Source: Bacteroidota bacterium
GTDB taxonomy: Bacteria > Bacteroidota > Bacteroidia > Chitinophagales > Chitinophagaceae
Direction: 5' to 3'
Assembly: GCA_018267575.1 (NCBI GenBank)
Contig: JAFDYF010000104.1
Coordinates: forward strand, 60,338-124,337
Length of the DNA: 64,000 nt
In this document: positions 44,323-53,380 of the stretch, piece after piece
Layout: each line of letters starts with the position of its first letter
Numbering within the stretch: the first letter of the stretch is position 1
Translations under genes and position numbers: made by a program
The notes under the pieces: model-generated
What the model saw: only the letters and a program-made list of their open reading frames with translations
What the model was told of the DNA's origin: nothing
Databases searched by the model: none

Positions 44323-45951
44323 ATGGCTGAAGTTATTTTGATGCCCCGTCTGAGCGATACCATGACCGAAGGTGTGATTGCATCCTGGCACAAAAAAGTG
44401 GGCGATGCGGTGAAAAAAGGAGACCTGCTGGCAGAAGTAGAAACCGACAAAGCTACCATGGAATTGGAAAGCTATAAAGATGGCACGCTATTGCATTTGG
44501 GTGGCGACAAAGGCAGCAAACTACAGGTAAATGACCTATTGGCCATCATTGGCAAACCGGGTGAAGATATTTCCTCTTTGATAAAGGGGAACAACGCCCC
44601 TGCCAAAGCAGCCGAACCTGCAAAAATAGAAACCAAAGAGGCAGCGGCCGATACCAAAGCAGTTAGTTCAAATAGCCCCTCTGTAGATATTTCCAAAATG
44701 GAAGAAGTAATATTGATGCCCCGGCTCAGCGATACCATGACCGAAGGTGTGATTGCGGATTGGCATAAAAAGGTAGGCGATACCGTGAACAAAGGCGATA
44801 TACTTGCTGATATTGAAACGGATAAAGCTACCATGGAACTGGAAAGTTATAAAACGGGTAAGCTTTTATATGTGGGAGCACAAAAAGGTGAAAAAATTTT
44901 GGTGAATGCTTTGCTGGCCATTATTGGTGATGAGAAAAAAGTGGATGTTCAGAAAGTGGTAGAGGCCATCAAGGGCAATGCCACTGCAACCCAAACCGCC
45001 ACCAGCACTCCCAATGCGCAAGAAGCGGCATCCACTGCCCCTACTGAACAACATAGTCCCAGCTTAAATGGCGATGGAAGAATAAAAGCTTCCCCACTTG
45101 CAAAAAAATTAGCAGCAGAAAAAGGCATCGATATTTCAACCATACAAGGAACTGGTGACGGTGGAAGGATCGTTAAAAGTGATATCGACAATTATAAACC
45201 TACAGCAGCAAAAACGTCTGCTGGTAGTGAAATGACAAAAGCCATCACATCAAGTATTCCTACAAGCCAAGTGAGCTTTGATGAAGTGCCCGTTTCGCAA
45301 ATGCGCAAAGTGATTGCAAAACGTTTGGCCGAAAGCAAGTTCACGGCTCCCCATTTCTATCTCACCATGAGCATCGATATGGACAAGGCCGTTGAGAGCC
45401 GTGCCAAATTGAATGAAGTGGCTTCCGTAAAAATTTCTTTCAACGATATTGTGCTGAAAGCAGTGGCCGTGGCCTTAAAACAACATCCCGCTGTGAACAG
45501 TAGTTGGCTGGGGGATAAGATACGCACCAACTATCATGTAAATATTGGTGTGGCCGTAGCGGTAGAAGATGGGCTGTTGGTACCCGTGGTCCGTTTCGCT
45601 GATACCAAATCCCTCACGCAAATAGCAACAGAGGTCAAGGATTTTGCACAAAGAGCCAAGGCCAAAAAATTACAACCCGCAGATTGGGAAGGAAGCACAT
45701 TCACCATTTCCAATTTGGGCATGTTTGGTATTGAAGAATTTACTGCCATCATCAACCCACCAGATGCCTGCATACTCGCTATTGGAGGGATCAGTCAGGT
45801 ACCTGTGGTAAAGAATGGCGCCATCGTTCCCGGCAATGTGATGAAGCTTACTTTGAGCTGTGACCACCGAGTAGTGGATGGCGCAACCGGAGCAGCCTTC
45901 CTGCAAACATTGAAAGGGTTATTGGAAGAACCATTGAGGATGTTGATCTAA
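44323..45951 (+). CDS. pdhC: Dihydrolipoamide acetyltransferase (E2) of a 2-oxoacid dehydrogenase complex
   Basis: 542 residues with two lipoyl domains (about 1-80, lipoyl Lys43 in ETDKATME; about 126-205, Lys167), which are nearly identical and probably arose by duplication. Ala/Thr/Pro-rich linkers separate them from the E1/E3-binding domain (KASPLAKKLAAEKGIDISTI, about 246-283) and the catalytic domain (about 315-542) with SCDHRVVDGA carrying His515. Pyruvate dehydrogenase is the most likely complex because of NLGMFGIEEFTAIINPP. No E1 or E3 gene is nearby, as in many Bacteroidetes. A terminator follows. Confidence 0.93.
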   Translation: MAEVILMPRLSDTMTEGVIASWHKKVGDAVKKGDLLAEVETDKATMELESYKDGTLLHLGGDKGSKLQVNDLLAIIGKPGEDISSLIKGNNAPAKAAEPAKIETKEAAADTKAVSSNSPSVDISKMEEVILMPRLSDTMTEGVIADWHKKVGDTVNKGDILADIETDKATMELESYKTGKLLYVGAQKGEKILVNALLAIIGDEKKVDVQKVVEAIKGNATATQTATSTPNAQEAASTAPTEQHSPSLNGDGRIKASPLAKKLAAEKGIDISTIQGTGDGGRIVKSDIDNYKPTAAKTSAGSEMTKAITSSIPTSQVSFDEVPVSQMRKVIAKRLAESKFTAPHFYLTMSIDMDKAVESRAKLNEVASVKISFNDIVLKAVAVALKQHPAVNSSWLGDKIRTNYHVNIGVAVAVEDGLLVPVVRFADTKSLTQIATEVKDFAQRAKAKKLQPADWEGSTFTISNLGMFGIEEFTAIINPPDACILAIGGISQVPVVKNGAIVPGNVMKLTLSCDHRVVDGATGAAFLQTLKGLLEEPLRMLI

Positions 45952-45993
45952 TAGGAAATCTGAAGTCGGGTTTATTTGATTGATAAAACTGAT

Positions 45994-46031
45994 GGGATTA
46001 TGAAGGAAACTTTATGATCCCATTTTTTATT
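45994..46031 (+). terminator. Terminator after the E2 gene
   Basis: GGGATTAT (45994-46001) and ATGATCCC (46014-46021) pair over 8 bp with one T-G wobble and a 12-nt loop, followed by ATTTTTTATT. It lies 43 nt after the E2 stop. Confidence 0.65.
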
Positions 46032-46049
46032 GGGTGAGCATTTGATCGA

Positions 46050-46290
46050 TACTCAACATCCTTGCGACGCTCCGTTCTCCAGCCGTGCTACTATGGAGCG
46101 AGGTTTGCGTTCAGTTCACCTGTCTGACCGTCCTGGTCTAGCATTGTTTCCAAAGACCTCAAGGGTCTTTAACAGTAGGACAAAAATCCTGAAAGTTATT
46201 CCAGACCTGTGAGGTCTATTAGCCACTCCGCTATGTTTTTGCATCAGCCGGGTCTGGGGCAGCCAACCCCGCGTCATCATCGCATGGGCT
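46050..46290. repeat. Cluster of small palindromes and dispersed modules
   Basis: No gene is seen between 46032 and 46317. It contains AACATCCTTGCGACGC (46055-46070; compare 17055 and 37093), TGTCTGACCGTCCTGGTCTA (46121-46140; compare the inverted repeat at 7176-7210), the hairpin AAAGACC-TCAAG-GGTCTTT (46152-46170), the palindrome AGACCT-GTG-AGGTCT (46203-46217), and GGGTCTGGGGCAGCC (about 46248). Confidence 0.65.
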
Positions 46291-46317
46291 TCGCAGCGTC
46301 ATAGTGACTATTCCGCA

Positions 46318-47139
46318 TCAAAATTTCCTTCTGGAGAGGTTAAAGCCAACCTTGAACAGAAACCCATTTACATAAACATTTTCCACATTGGAAATACTGG
46401 TCACCCCCTTTTGGTAGGAAATATCCAGATTGATATTGGCCAAATAAAAACAAAAACCACCCACCAAACCAATATAGCTTTTTTGCAGGGCAGGGTCGGT
46501 ATCAATGGTTTCACCAGCCCCATTCAAATTATGGAAAGCCCTAGTAAGAAAACAAACCTGCGGACCAGCATAAATAAAAATGGCATTGCTATAAGGCACA
46601 CCACCTGGGGAATATCCCCCGGGGTTATTCGTGGTAGTTGTAATGATATGATAGTAATAGCCATGGTCGTACACATAAGTTTGCGAATTGCTGGAGGGTG
46701 CAATATATCTTGGCTGGGTAACTTTGTTCTTGAACGAGATACAATACTCAAACAATAAGGGGATGTTTGCATAATTCAATGTCAACGACTCATAGCCATT
46801 GCCCGACCCATTGTTATTGGCAGTAAAATAGTCCCATACAAGTTTTGTTTTTATACCAATATCTGGTCCCACAGTACCTTCCTTTTTTTTGCGCCGCAGC
46901 CATTCAAAATAAACATCTCCGGTATAGGCGGTCTGGTACTGCAGATTGGAATGCACCAAATTATCCGTTGCGATTTTTAATGGAAACACCCCTGTGCCAC
47001 CCCACCATGCCCCAACATCCAGCCCTGAATTGAATTTCCATTTTTTGGGGTGCAGTTGTGTCTTTTGCGTGTATTGGGCCTGTGAGAGTATGGGTAATAC
47101 AAATACCAGTAGGAGACAGATATACCTTAGCTTTTTCAT
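46318..47139 (-). CDS. Outer-membrane beta-barrel protein (PorT-like)
   Basis: 273 residues from ATG 47139, preferred over 47175 because it opens a clean signal peptide, MKKLRYICLLLVFVLPILSQ, with cleavage after AQA/SQAQ. The mature part alternates aromatic and polar residues, with many short strands (YTGDVYFEW, LTNYANIPLLFEY-like YANIPLLFEYCISF, NAIFIYAGPQVCFL, GLVGGFCFYL, LFKVGFNLSRRKF) and a terminal aromatic strand. This fits an eight- to ten-strand outer-membrane barrel of the outer membrane protein beta-barrel/PorT-like class. A Gly/Tyr/Ser-rich loop near the middle is probably exposed. Function unknown. Confidence 0.75.
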   Translation of the reverse strand: MKKLRYICLLLVFVLPILSQAQYTQKTQLHPKKWKFNSGLDVGAWWGGTGVFPLKIATDNLVHSNLQYQTAYTGDVYFEWLRRKKKEGTVGPDIGIKTKLVWDYFTANNNGSGNGYESLTLNYANIPLLFEYCISFKNKVTQPRYIAPSSNSQTYVYDHGYYYHIITTTTNNPGGYSPGGVPYSNAIFIYAGPQVCFLTRAFHNLNGAGETIDTDPALQKSYIGLVGGFCFYLANINLDISYQKGVTSISNVENVYVNGFLFKVGFNLSRRKF

Positions 47140-48105
47140 AACAAGAAATTGTATTTGAATAAATATTGTTAACACATTATTCTAAAGCTGAGAACAAATC
47201 CTCACTGACCTTGGATATGGTTTGGCTGTTCATCCATGTGACCTGATCGGTAGGCCATCCAATGGTACGAATGAACTATAATATCCTGACTAATTTTTCC
47301 GCTTAGAATAAGGTGGTAAGGCTGAAATCGCCCATATCAAAGATGGCATACTCAAACACACCTGCAACCATAATGACACAAATAGGATCTACATTGCGAT
47401 TGCAGCAATGGAAGCAATCTCCTTAAAAACATCAGGAGCAGTATTCTCAATAGGTGAGGTTTCTGAATAACTATCTACTTGTCCACTTTTGAATTCGCTG
47501 ATACCTAAACTGTTGATTCGATTACAGAACCAACCACGAAAGCAAAAGACAGGATGCTTGCCTTAGGTATAAAATGTACCGAAGTATCCCTTGCTGGGGG
47601 AAAACGCCATTGTGGGAACCTATTTGCGCCCATTGGCAAATATGATGGTCAACAAAATAAAAAGAAATATACTTATATACTTCTGGGCTTTGGCCAAACC
47701 AAAAACATTGTTGACCATAACAATATTTAAGTTGTATCTAAAAGTAATAAAGATTTTTCTTAATACGTAATGATATTGGTCATTTTTGATTTTCAATGAA
47801 GCCAGTATCCGATAATGAAGTGTAAATCAATATGTACCTGTCATGGTGGGTGTGAGGGCTGTGTTGTGCTAGGCATACTGGCAAGCGGTTTTTCGATGTT
47901 TAGCCATTATTAGGGTCATTAGTCTCGCAATGGGTAATCCTATTTCATGGACTTAGCTGCATCACGAACCTGCGGCAAAAAAAAGGGGCGATAAATCTGC
48001 AGCCAATGGCTTTGTTCCTGTACAAATAACCATTGCCGATATCACCGCAAAACTGTTTCATCAAATTTCGGGGCGCAACCACTGTAGCGAAATTTGTTTC
48101 CCAAT
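47140..48105. other. 966-nt region without an intact gene
   Basis: I find no complete gene of convincing composition. Short open stretches look like decayed coding DNA: plus-strand 47311-47469 (AEIAHIKDGILK ... IYIAIAAMEAISLKTSGAVF, ending in TAA), and 47512-47730 (AKDRMLALGIKCTEVSLAGG ... KYTYILLGFGQTKNIVD, ending in TAA). They are not joined in one frame and I cannot assign families. A further stretch near 47990-48070 reads ANGFVPVQITIADITAKL. Confidence 0.35.
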
Positions 48106-49101
48106 TTATTTCGCTGAGTCAATAAAATTTTTAATTGTTTTTACTAAATAGTCGTTACTCAAGAATAGGAATGAAGTATGTGTCCCCTTTGGTGCATCTA
48201 CAATCGTTGCATTTTGCAATTCAGTTTCAATTCGTTTTCTGTTCGCTATCCTCCAGGGAGAAACTATATTATTTTCGATGCTGTCGTAAAGTTTTTTTGT
48301 TGAAGGTTTGTCATCCGGGGGATAAAAAAAAGATTTTGTATAAATGACTAAGGAAGGGGCTTGAATTTTTTGATAGCTTCTCTGACAATTTATTGCTTCA
48401 CTCAATATAGATCTGAAAACATCATTACTTGGAATGGTTTCAATGCTACCGTCGGCATTCACTTTAACAGAAGCCCGTAAATTATCTTCGAGGGCATTGT
48501 TCCACTTTACATCGGCAAACCAAAAGTGATGATACCACTCCCTGTATTTGTCGAGAGATATTGTTACCGAGTTATCAGGCAGGTATGATCTTGGAATATT
48601 GCTGACGAGTTTTGCAAAACCTCCATCAGCTAAATCATATCCCGATTCAAAATAGATGAGTTTTACAATCCTGTCGGGATATTTTACAGCAAACCCTGAT
48701 ATTTCATTACCACCCAATGACCATCCAAGAAAATTTGCCTTATCAATTTTGAGCGTGTCAAGCAGGAGTTTTAGATCAGCAACAAGTGTGTCGTTATCGT
48801 ATTTGTCTTCCCTGCTTTTAGATTTGCCATGATTTCTTCTTGAATATCCAATAACTCGAAAATGGGCAGACAGTGATTCTGCAAGATTTTCAAAAAGGAA
48901 AGGGGTATCACCGGCTCCGCATATTAAAATAAGAACCTGTCCGTGCCCACCCCAATCGAGATACTGAAGTTTTACATGGTCCGTTTCAACAAAGGCTTCC
49001 TTATATTTATATTCCCATCGCATGGATGAATTTGGTTTGGAATTATGACAAGCAGAAACCAACAAAAATATCAACAGCGAGAAAACGGTTATTGACTTCA
49101 T
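48106..49101 (-). CDS. Alpha/beta-hydrolase lipoprotein
   Basis: 331 residues. MKSITVFSLLIFLLVSACHN gives a lipobox with Cys18. The alpha/beta-hydrolase fold follows: oxyanion region LILICGAGDTPFLFENL, nucleophile elbow FLGWSLGGNEISG (GxSxG, Ser), the acid in the strand around LVIYTK, and the C-terminal His in DAPKGTHTSFLF. It is probably anchored in the envelope and acts on an ester, amide or lactone, but the substrate cannot be told. No functional partner is adjacent. Confidence 0.88.
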   Translation of the reverse strand: MKSITVFSLLIFLLVSACHNSKPNSSMRWEYKYKEAFVETDHVKLQYLDWGGHGQVLILICGAGDTPFLFENLAESLSAHFRVIGYSRRNHGKSKSREDKYDNDTLVADLKLLLDTLKIDKANFLGWSLGGNEISGFAVKYPDRIVKLIYFESGYDLADGGFAKLVSNIPRSYLPDNSVTISLDKYREWYHHFWFADVKWNNALEDNLRASVKVNADGSIETIPSNDVFRSILSEAINCQRSYQKIQAPSLVIYTKSFFYPPDDKPSTKKLYDSIENNIVSPWRIANRKRIETELQNATIVDAPKGTHTSFLFLSNDYLVKTIKNFIDSAK

Positions 49102-49341
49102 TTCATATCCAATGCTTGGTGTTTATTACTCTAAAGTTCAGTTGCGTCAACGTAATTTAAAATTTTTCTCAGCGAACTAAAAATTATTTCATCGTCAATA
49201 TCCCCGAATATTCAATGCAGTTCTGACTTCTACGAACAATGCCCCATCGAGACAATCATATTTTATTTTTTGTTAAGTAAAACATGCCTCAATGATTAGC
49301 CAATTTGCGAACGGCCCTGTTTTCTGTTTTTTTATATTCTG

Positions 49342-51318
49342 TTATTGACCAGGGGCCCACTCATTATTTTTTCTATCCACATCTGGTAACACATTTTCCG
49401 GATCCAGTATTATTTTATCAATCTTGTTGGTAGAAGAATATTTATAGATCCAACTGCCGCCCCGCCGCCATATTTCAACGGGCAACTGAACTGTTTCTTC
49501 CTTACCACCGCTTTGGACAATTTTCATAATAACAGGCAGGATCATCTTTTCTTTATTTTCAATGCTGATCAATGCGCCTTTGGATGGATCACTGTCAACA
49601 TAGTTTACGGCCGTTATGGCTTGGTCAAATTTCCAAGTGGTAAAAAACCATTCTTTCCAAAACCAGTTTAGGTCTTCCCCTGCGGCATTATTGATGCAAT
49701 GGAAAAAATCATAAGGGGTAGGATGTTTAAATGCCCAAGCCTCAGTATACTTTCTAAAAGCATAATCAAACCGTTCTTTGCCCACCACAACGGTACGGAG
49801 CAAGTTAAGACCATAGGCTGTTTTGCCATAAAACTGATAGTGCTCCTGTTCATCCATGGCATCAGAAACAGTCATCAAGGGATCTTTGTACTGCATGAAC
49901 TGTTTATAATCGCGGGAAGCAAAAAAGCCTTTATCAAAATAGGCCGGGTCATCCACATACTCTTTATTGTTGAAGAGGTCGGTGGCTATATAATTGATAT
50001 AACTGTTAAAGCCTTCATCCTGCCACATATATCTTCTTTCATTGCTGCCCACGATCATCGGATACCAGTTATGCCCAATCTCGTGTGCGATCAGAAACCA
50101 CAAGCGAGCCTTGGTTTCTGCATAGTTATTAAAGATCATGCCGGGATATTCCATACCCGGGGTAATCCCTGCGCTGCTCACCGCATAGTTCCAAGGGTAT
50201 TCAAAAAAATGTTTGGAATAAATTTCAATGCTTGCTTTTAAATATTCTGTTGATCTGGTCCAGGCCGTATCGCCCATACTCTCCACCGGGTAACAGGACA
50301 TGGCAAGCACTTTGCGACCCGATGGCACATGAACCCTTGCCGCATCCCAAATCATCCCTTTACCCGCAGCCCAACCCACGTCCCTTGTATGCTGCATGGT
50401 AAAATGCCAAGTATGTGTTTTGTTGCTTGCAGGAAGCATGGCGGCTTTCGTTGCTTCATCTGCAGTTACGATGCTAACCGTCTTATCACTTGCTGCAGCA
50501 AGGGCAAGTCTTTTTATTTGCTCGGCCGTCAACACTTCGGTTGCATTCTGAAGGTTCCCAGAACCATATACGATCATGTCAGCAGGTGCTGTGATATAAT
50601 AATCGTAATTGCCATAATCGCAATAAAATTCCCCAAGGCCCATATAGGGAAGCGTGTTCCAGCCTTCCACATCGTCATATACACACATGCGTGGATACCA
50701 TTGACCTATCTGATAAATGACGCCGTTCTTGGTATACTGTCGCCCAAAGCGGCCAGCACCATCAAGCGGTATCGAGAATCGGAAATTTATTTTTATGGAT
50801 ACCTGATCGCCCTTGGCCAACATGGGTCTCTCGAGGCGAAGTTGCATCCTCGTATCCGAAATGATGGGTTTTACCGTGTAGGTTTTTCCACACTGGGTGA
50901 TGCTGATATCCTTGATTTGATAACCCCCATTGGTCTTTCCCAACACCCCAAAATAATCACCCGGGTAACGGGTAGCTGCAACCGACCTGGAAGCGGGTTG
51001 AAAAATATTCTGATCTAACTGAAGCCATAGATATTCCAGTTGGTCTGGACTGTTTTTGGTATAGGAAATTTTTACATCGCCGGTAACAGAAGTATCTTTT
51101 TCACTAAGAGTCGCATGTATCAGGTAGCTGGCGCTGTTTTGCCAATACAAAGGCCCCGGCACCCCTTTGGCAGAGCGAAATGCATTGCCTGCAGGTGGGT
51201 TAAATCTGGGTACAAAAAGATCATGCGGCTCGTATGCACTGCTTTTATCACTCGCATTTTGAGCATACAAAAAACCAAGACCGGCCATTTGGAGAACGAT
51301 TAAAAATACTGTTTTCAT
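49342..51318 (-). CDS. M1 family zinc metallopeptidase
   Basis: 658 residues with signal peptide MKTVFLIVLQMAGLGFLYAQ. The zinc site is HEIGH (412-416) and, 18 residues later, Glu435 in WQDEGF. The substrate-anchoring motif reads PGMEYPGM where typical M1 aminopeptidases have GAMEN, as in a secreted branch seen in Bacteroidetes. An N-terminal beta-sandwich (TLSEKDTSVTGDVKISYTKN) precedes the catalytic domain. It should cleave peptides in the periplasm or at the surface. Neighbours do not specify a pathway. Confidence 0.93.
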   Translation of the reverse strand: MKTVFLIVLQMAGLGFLYAQNASDKSSAYEPHDLFVPRFNPPAGNAFRSAKGVPGPLYWQNSASYLIHATLSEKDTSVTGDVKISYTKNSPDQLEYLWLQLDQNIFQPASRSVAATRYPGDYFGVLGKTNGGYQIKDISITQCGKTYTVKPIISDTRMQLRLERPMLAKGDQVSIKINFRFSIPLDGAGRFGRQYTKNGVIYQIGQWYPRMCVYDDVEGWNTLPYMGLGEFYCDYGNYDYYITAPADMIVYGSGNLQNATEVLTAEQIKRLALAAASDKTVSIVTADEATKAAMLPASNKTHTWHFTMQHTRDVGWAAGKGMIWDAARVHVPSGRKVLAMSCYPVESMGDTAWTRSTEYLKASIEIYSKHFFEYPWNYAVSSAGITPGMEYPGMIFNNYAETKARLWFLIAHEIGHNWYPMIVGSNERRYMWQDEGFNSYINYIATDLFNNKEYVDDPAYFDKGFFASRDYKQFMQYKDPLMTVSDAMDEQEHYQFYGKTAYGLNLLRTVVVGKERFDYAFRKYTEAWAFKHPTPYDFFHCINNAAGEDLNWFWKEWFFTTWKFDQAITAVNYVDSDPSKGALISIENKEKMILPVIMKIVQSGGKEETVQLPVEIWRRGGSWIYKYSSTNKIDKIILDPENVLPDVDRKNNEWAPGQ

Positions 51319-51603
51319 TGTTATTGTTTATACCTGTAAAACAAATGCTTCATCAATCCTCCCACGATTCTACCTGTTCAAGATATGAATATAATGATAA
51401 TATAGTTCTTTCTTCCCCCTGCTGCTATTTTGGAAATTCTGTATGATAGGATTGCCAAAATCCGATTCACTTTGCCTTATAATAATTCCGGAAAATAAAT
51501 CTTGTTGTTGATGACACCCACTTGTGCAGATATGCGACCTAATCCTTTTGTTGCAAAGAGAAAGGCTCACACACTGGCGCTGATTCCATAATATTATCGA
51601 TAG

Positions 51604-52497
51604 CTACTTGCCAGCTATATAAATCAGCGAACTGAATTTTTCCTTGTCTACAAATGCTTTTAGGTTGGAGAGCAGTGCCACAAAAATGCTTCTTACAATA
51701 TTCCCCTTTTTGTATTTTTCGCTCAGCATGCTAATATAAAAGCCATCATAGAACATGCCGCGGGCAGTATGAAAGGAAAGCTGGTGCAGATCCAACAATT
51801 GGTACATGGACTCCGGGGAAAAATGATAGAGATGTCTCGGCACATCGTAAGCAGCCCAAAACCGTTTATAATAGTCGCCGTCGAAACTGGTATAATTCGG
51901 TACGGCAATCAATATTTTCCCATTCGGTTTCAACAATTTTCTTAATTGAGCCATATAGGTATGGAGGTCATGTACATGTTCCAGTACATGCCACATGGTA
52001 ATCACATCAAATGAGTTTTCGGGGAACTGAAAAAAAGCATCGGGTTTCAATAATTCCAATTGGTACAAGGCCGCCGCATTTTTCCTTGCTTCTTCATCAG
52101 GCTCCAACCCTTTTACCTGCCAACCACTTTTTTGCATATAATGTGCAAAAGCACCTGCACCCGCACCAATATCCAACAGTTGGCCTTTATCCCGCTGGGA
52201 AACGGAACGAATCAATCTTCGTTTATCCGCCAGCGTTAGGTTTCGTACCAAGTGGTACAAGCTATTGATCAGCCCCTTTCGGGTACTACTATGCGAAATA
52301 TAGTTCCCGGATTTATAATAATCCGCAATACTATGCTCGTCAGGCACCTGTTGCGTAAACCGCAATGTACACTGGCCACATTGCCATATCTCAAATTCCT
52401 TTTCAGAAACAAGATAATCGGTGGCTACCAGTACCTTGTTCAATGCGGTACCGCCACAAACAGGGCAGGAGGAATAATTAATTGATTGTGTTTCCAT
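51604..52497 (-). CDS. Class I SAM-dependent methyltransferase with N-terminal zinc ribbon
   Basis: 297 residues from ATG 52497 (an upstream start at 52512 is less likely). CPVCGG (Cys11, Cys14) and CGQC (Cys40, Cys43) form a zinc ribbon, as in sugar C-methyltransferase-like proteins. The SAM site is LLDIGAGAGAFAHYM, followed by FDVITMWHVLEHVHDLHTYM and KILIAVPNYTSFDG. Related enzymes methylate polysaccharide building blocks or quinone/lipid heads; a cell-surface role is suggested only by neighbours. It starts 50 nt after the HU-domain gene. Confidence 0.86.
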   Translation of the reverse strand: METQSINYSSCPVCGGTALNKVLVATDYLVSEKEFEIWQCGQCTLRFTQQVPDEHSIADYYKSGNYISHSSTRKGLINSLYHLVRNLTLADKRRLIRSVSQRDKGQLLDIGAGAGAFAHYMQKSGWQVKGLEPDEEARKNAAALYQLELLKPDAFFQFPENSFDVITMWHVLEHVHDLHTYMAQLRKLLKPNGKILIAVPNYTSFDGDYYKRFWAAYDVPRHLYHFSPESMYQLLDLHQLSFHTARGMFYDGFYISMLSEKYKKGNIVRSIFVALLSNLKAFVDKEKFSSLIYIAGK

Positions 52498-52547
52498 TTT
52501 ATAAAGGAGCACAAAGAAAAGAAAGAAAATCGGGTTGGTAAAGTGGA

Positions 52548-53171
52548 TTATTTGGCCGTTTCCAAATGCTGCTGGTTACCGATGGATTGCACCTCCCACC
52601 CATTGGATGAGAAATGAAAAAGCAGGACCAGTACTGCAATGGCTGCAGCGATGGCTGCAAATAGCCACCAGTTGTTCTTTTTGGCATGTTCTTCAAACGG
52701 GTAAGCGATTTCTTCCTGTGGATGGTCGACAACCGGATCCAGCGGACGGGTAAGGGTTTCTTCCATTGAGCTACCAATATCTGCTCTCAATGGCGCAGGC
52801 TCCAAAAAATCTGGGGTGCTGGCTGTGGATTCAAAAACAATATTACCTTCTGAATCCTTTTTTAAAATGCCCACACCTTCCCACGCCGCGTTCCCATCCT
52901 GGCGTATCTTATTTCGTAAGTCGTATGAAAATTCGTTGTACCATTTGATGGCCTCATAATCGGGAATATTTTTTTCAGCAGCCAAATGCGCAAAAAAATC
53001 TTTATCGGGAGCATCAAAATATTTGTCAAAACGAAAACGGTAAGTAGGTGGGTGGATATATTTTCCCGAACTGTCCAAACGTGATGGCTGCATTTCCAGA
53101 AAAATGGTGCCCAGCCCTGGAAGACTGATGCTTTTATGCTGAAAAAGATAGCTGTTCAATTCATTGTACAT
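52548..53171 (-). CDS. HU-like (CCDC81-type) domain membrane protein
   Basis: 207 residues. The N-terminal about 130 residues match the prokaryotic HU/CCDC81 domains (SYLFQHKSISLPGLGTIFLE, DYEAIKWYNEFSYDLRNKI). An acidic proline-containing linker leads to one membrane helix (about 168-187, WWLFAAIAAAIAVLVLLF) and a short tail. Related Bacteroidetes proteins end in a SPOR domain that binds peptidoglycan; that domain is absent, with just about 19 residues after the helix. It may tether DNA or a partner to the envelope. The gene lies between methyltransferase and the TPR/barrel pair on one strand. Confidence 0.78.
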   Translation of the reverse strand: MYNELNSYLFQHKSISLPGLGTIFLEMQPSRLDSSGKYIHPPTYRFRFDKYFDAPDKDFFAHLAAEKNIPDYEAIKWYNEFSYDLRNKIRQDGNAAWEGVGILKKDSEGNIVFESTASTPDFLEPAPLRADIGSSMEETLTRPLDPVVDHPQEEIAYPFEEHAKKNNWWLFAAIAAAIAVLVLLFHFSSNGWEVQSIGNQQHLETAK

Positions 53172-53380
53172 AGTCTTGGCTTTTCAATTACGAAAGAAAT
53201 AAAATAAACCCAGAATTGCAAGCATTATTACCAAACCAGTAAGTTTCCCAAGTGAAACTACGAACAAATCCAAAGTGAAGTACAGATTAAAGAAACACGA
53301 GCTAAATGAACCCTTTAAAACCGATTTTTATATTTGTGCCCATGCCATTCACCGTATCCTAATTGTCTATTCCATCTTGA

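Noticed and set aside
50329..51018. A 229-residue plus-strand frame opposite the M1 peptidase.
   Set aside because: It is antisense to a gene with all catalytic motifs; no family resemblance.
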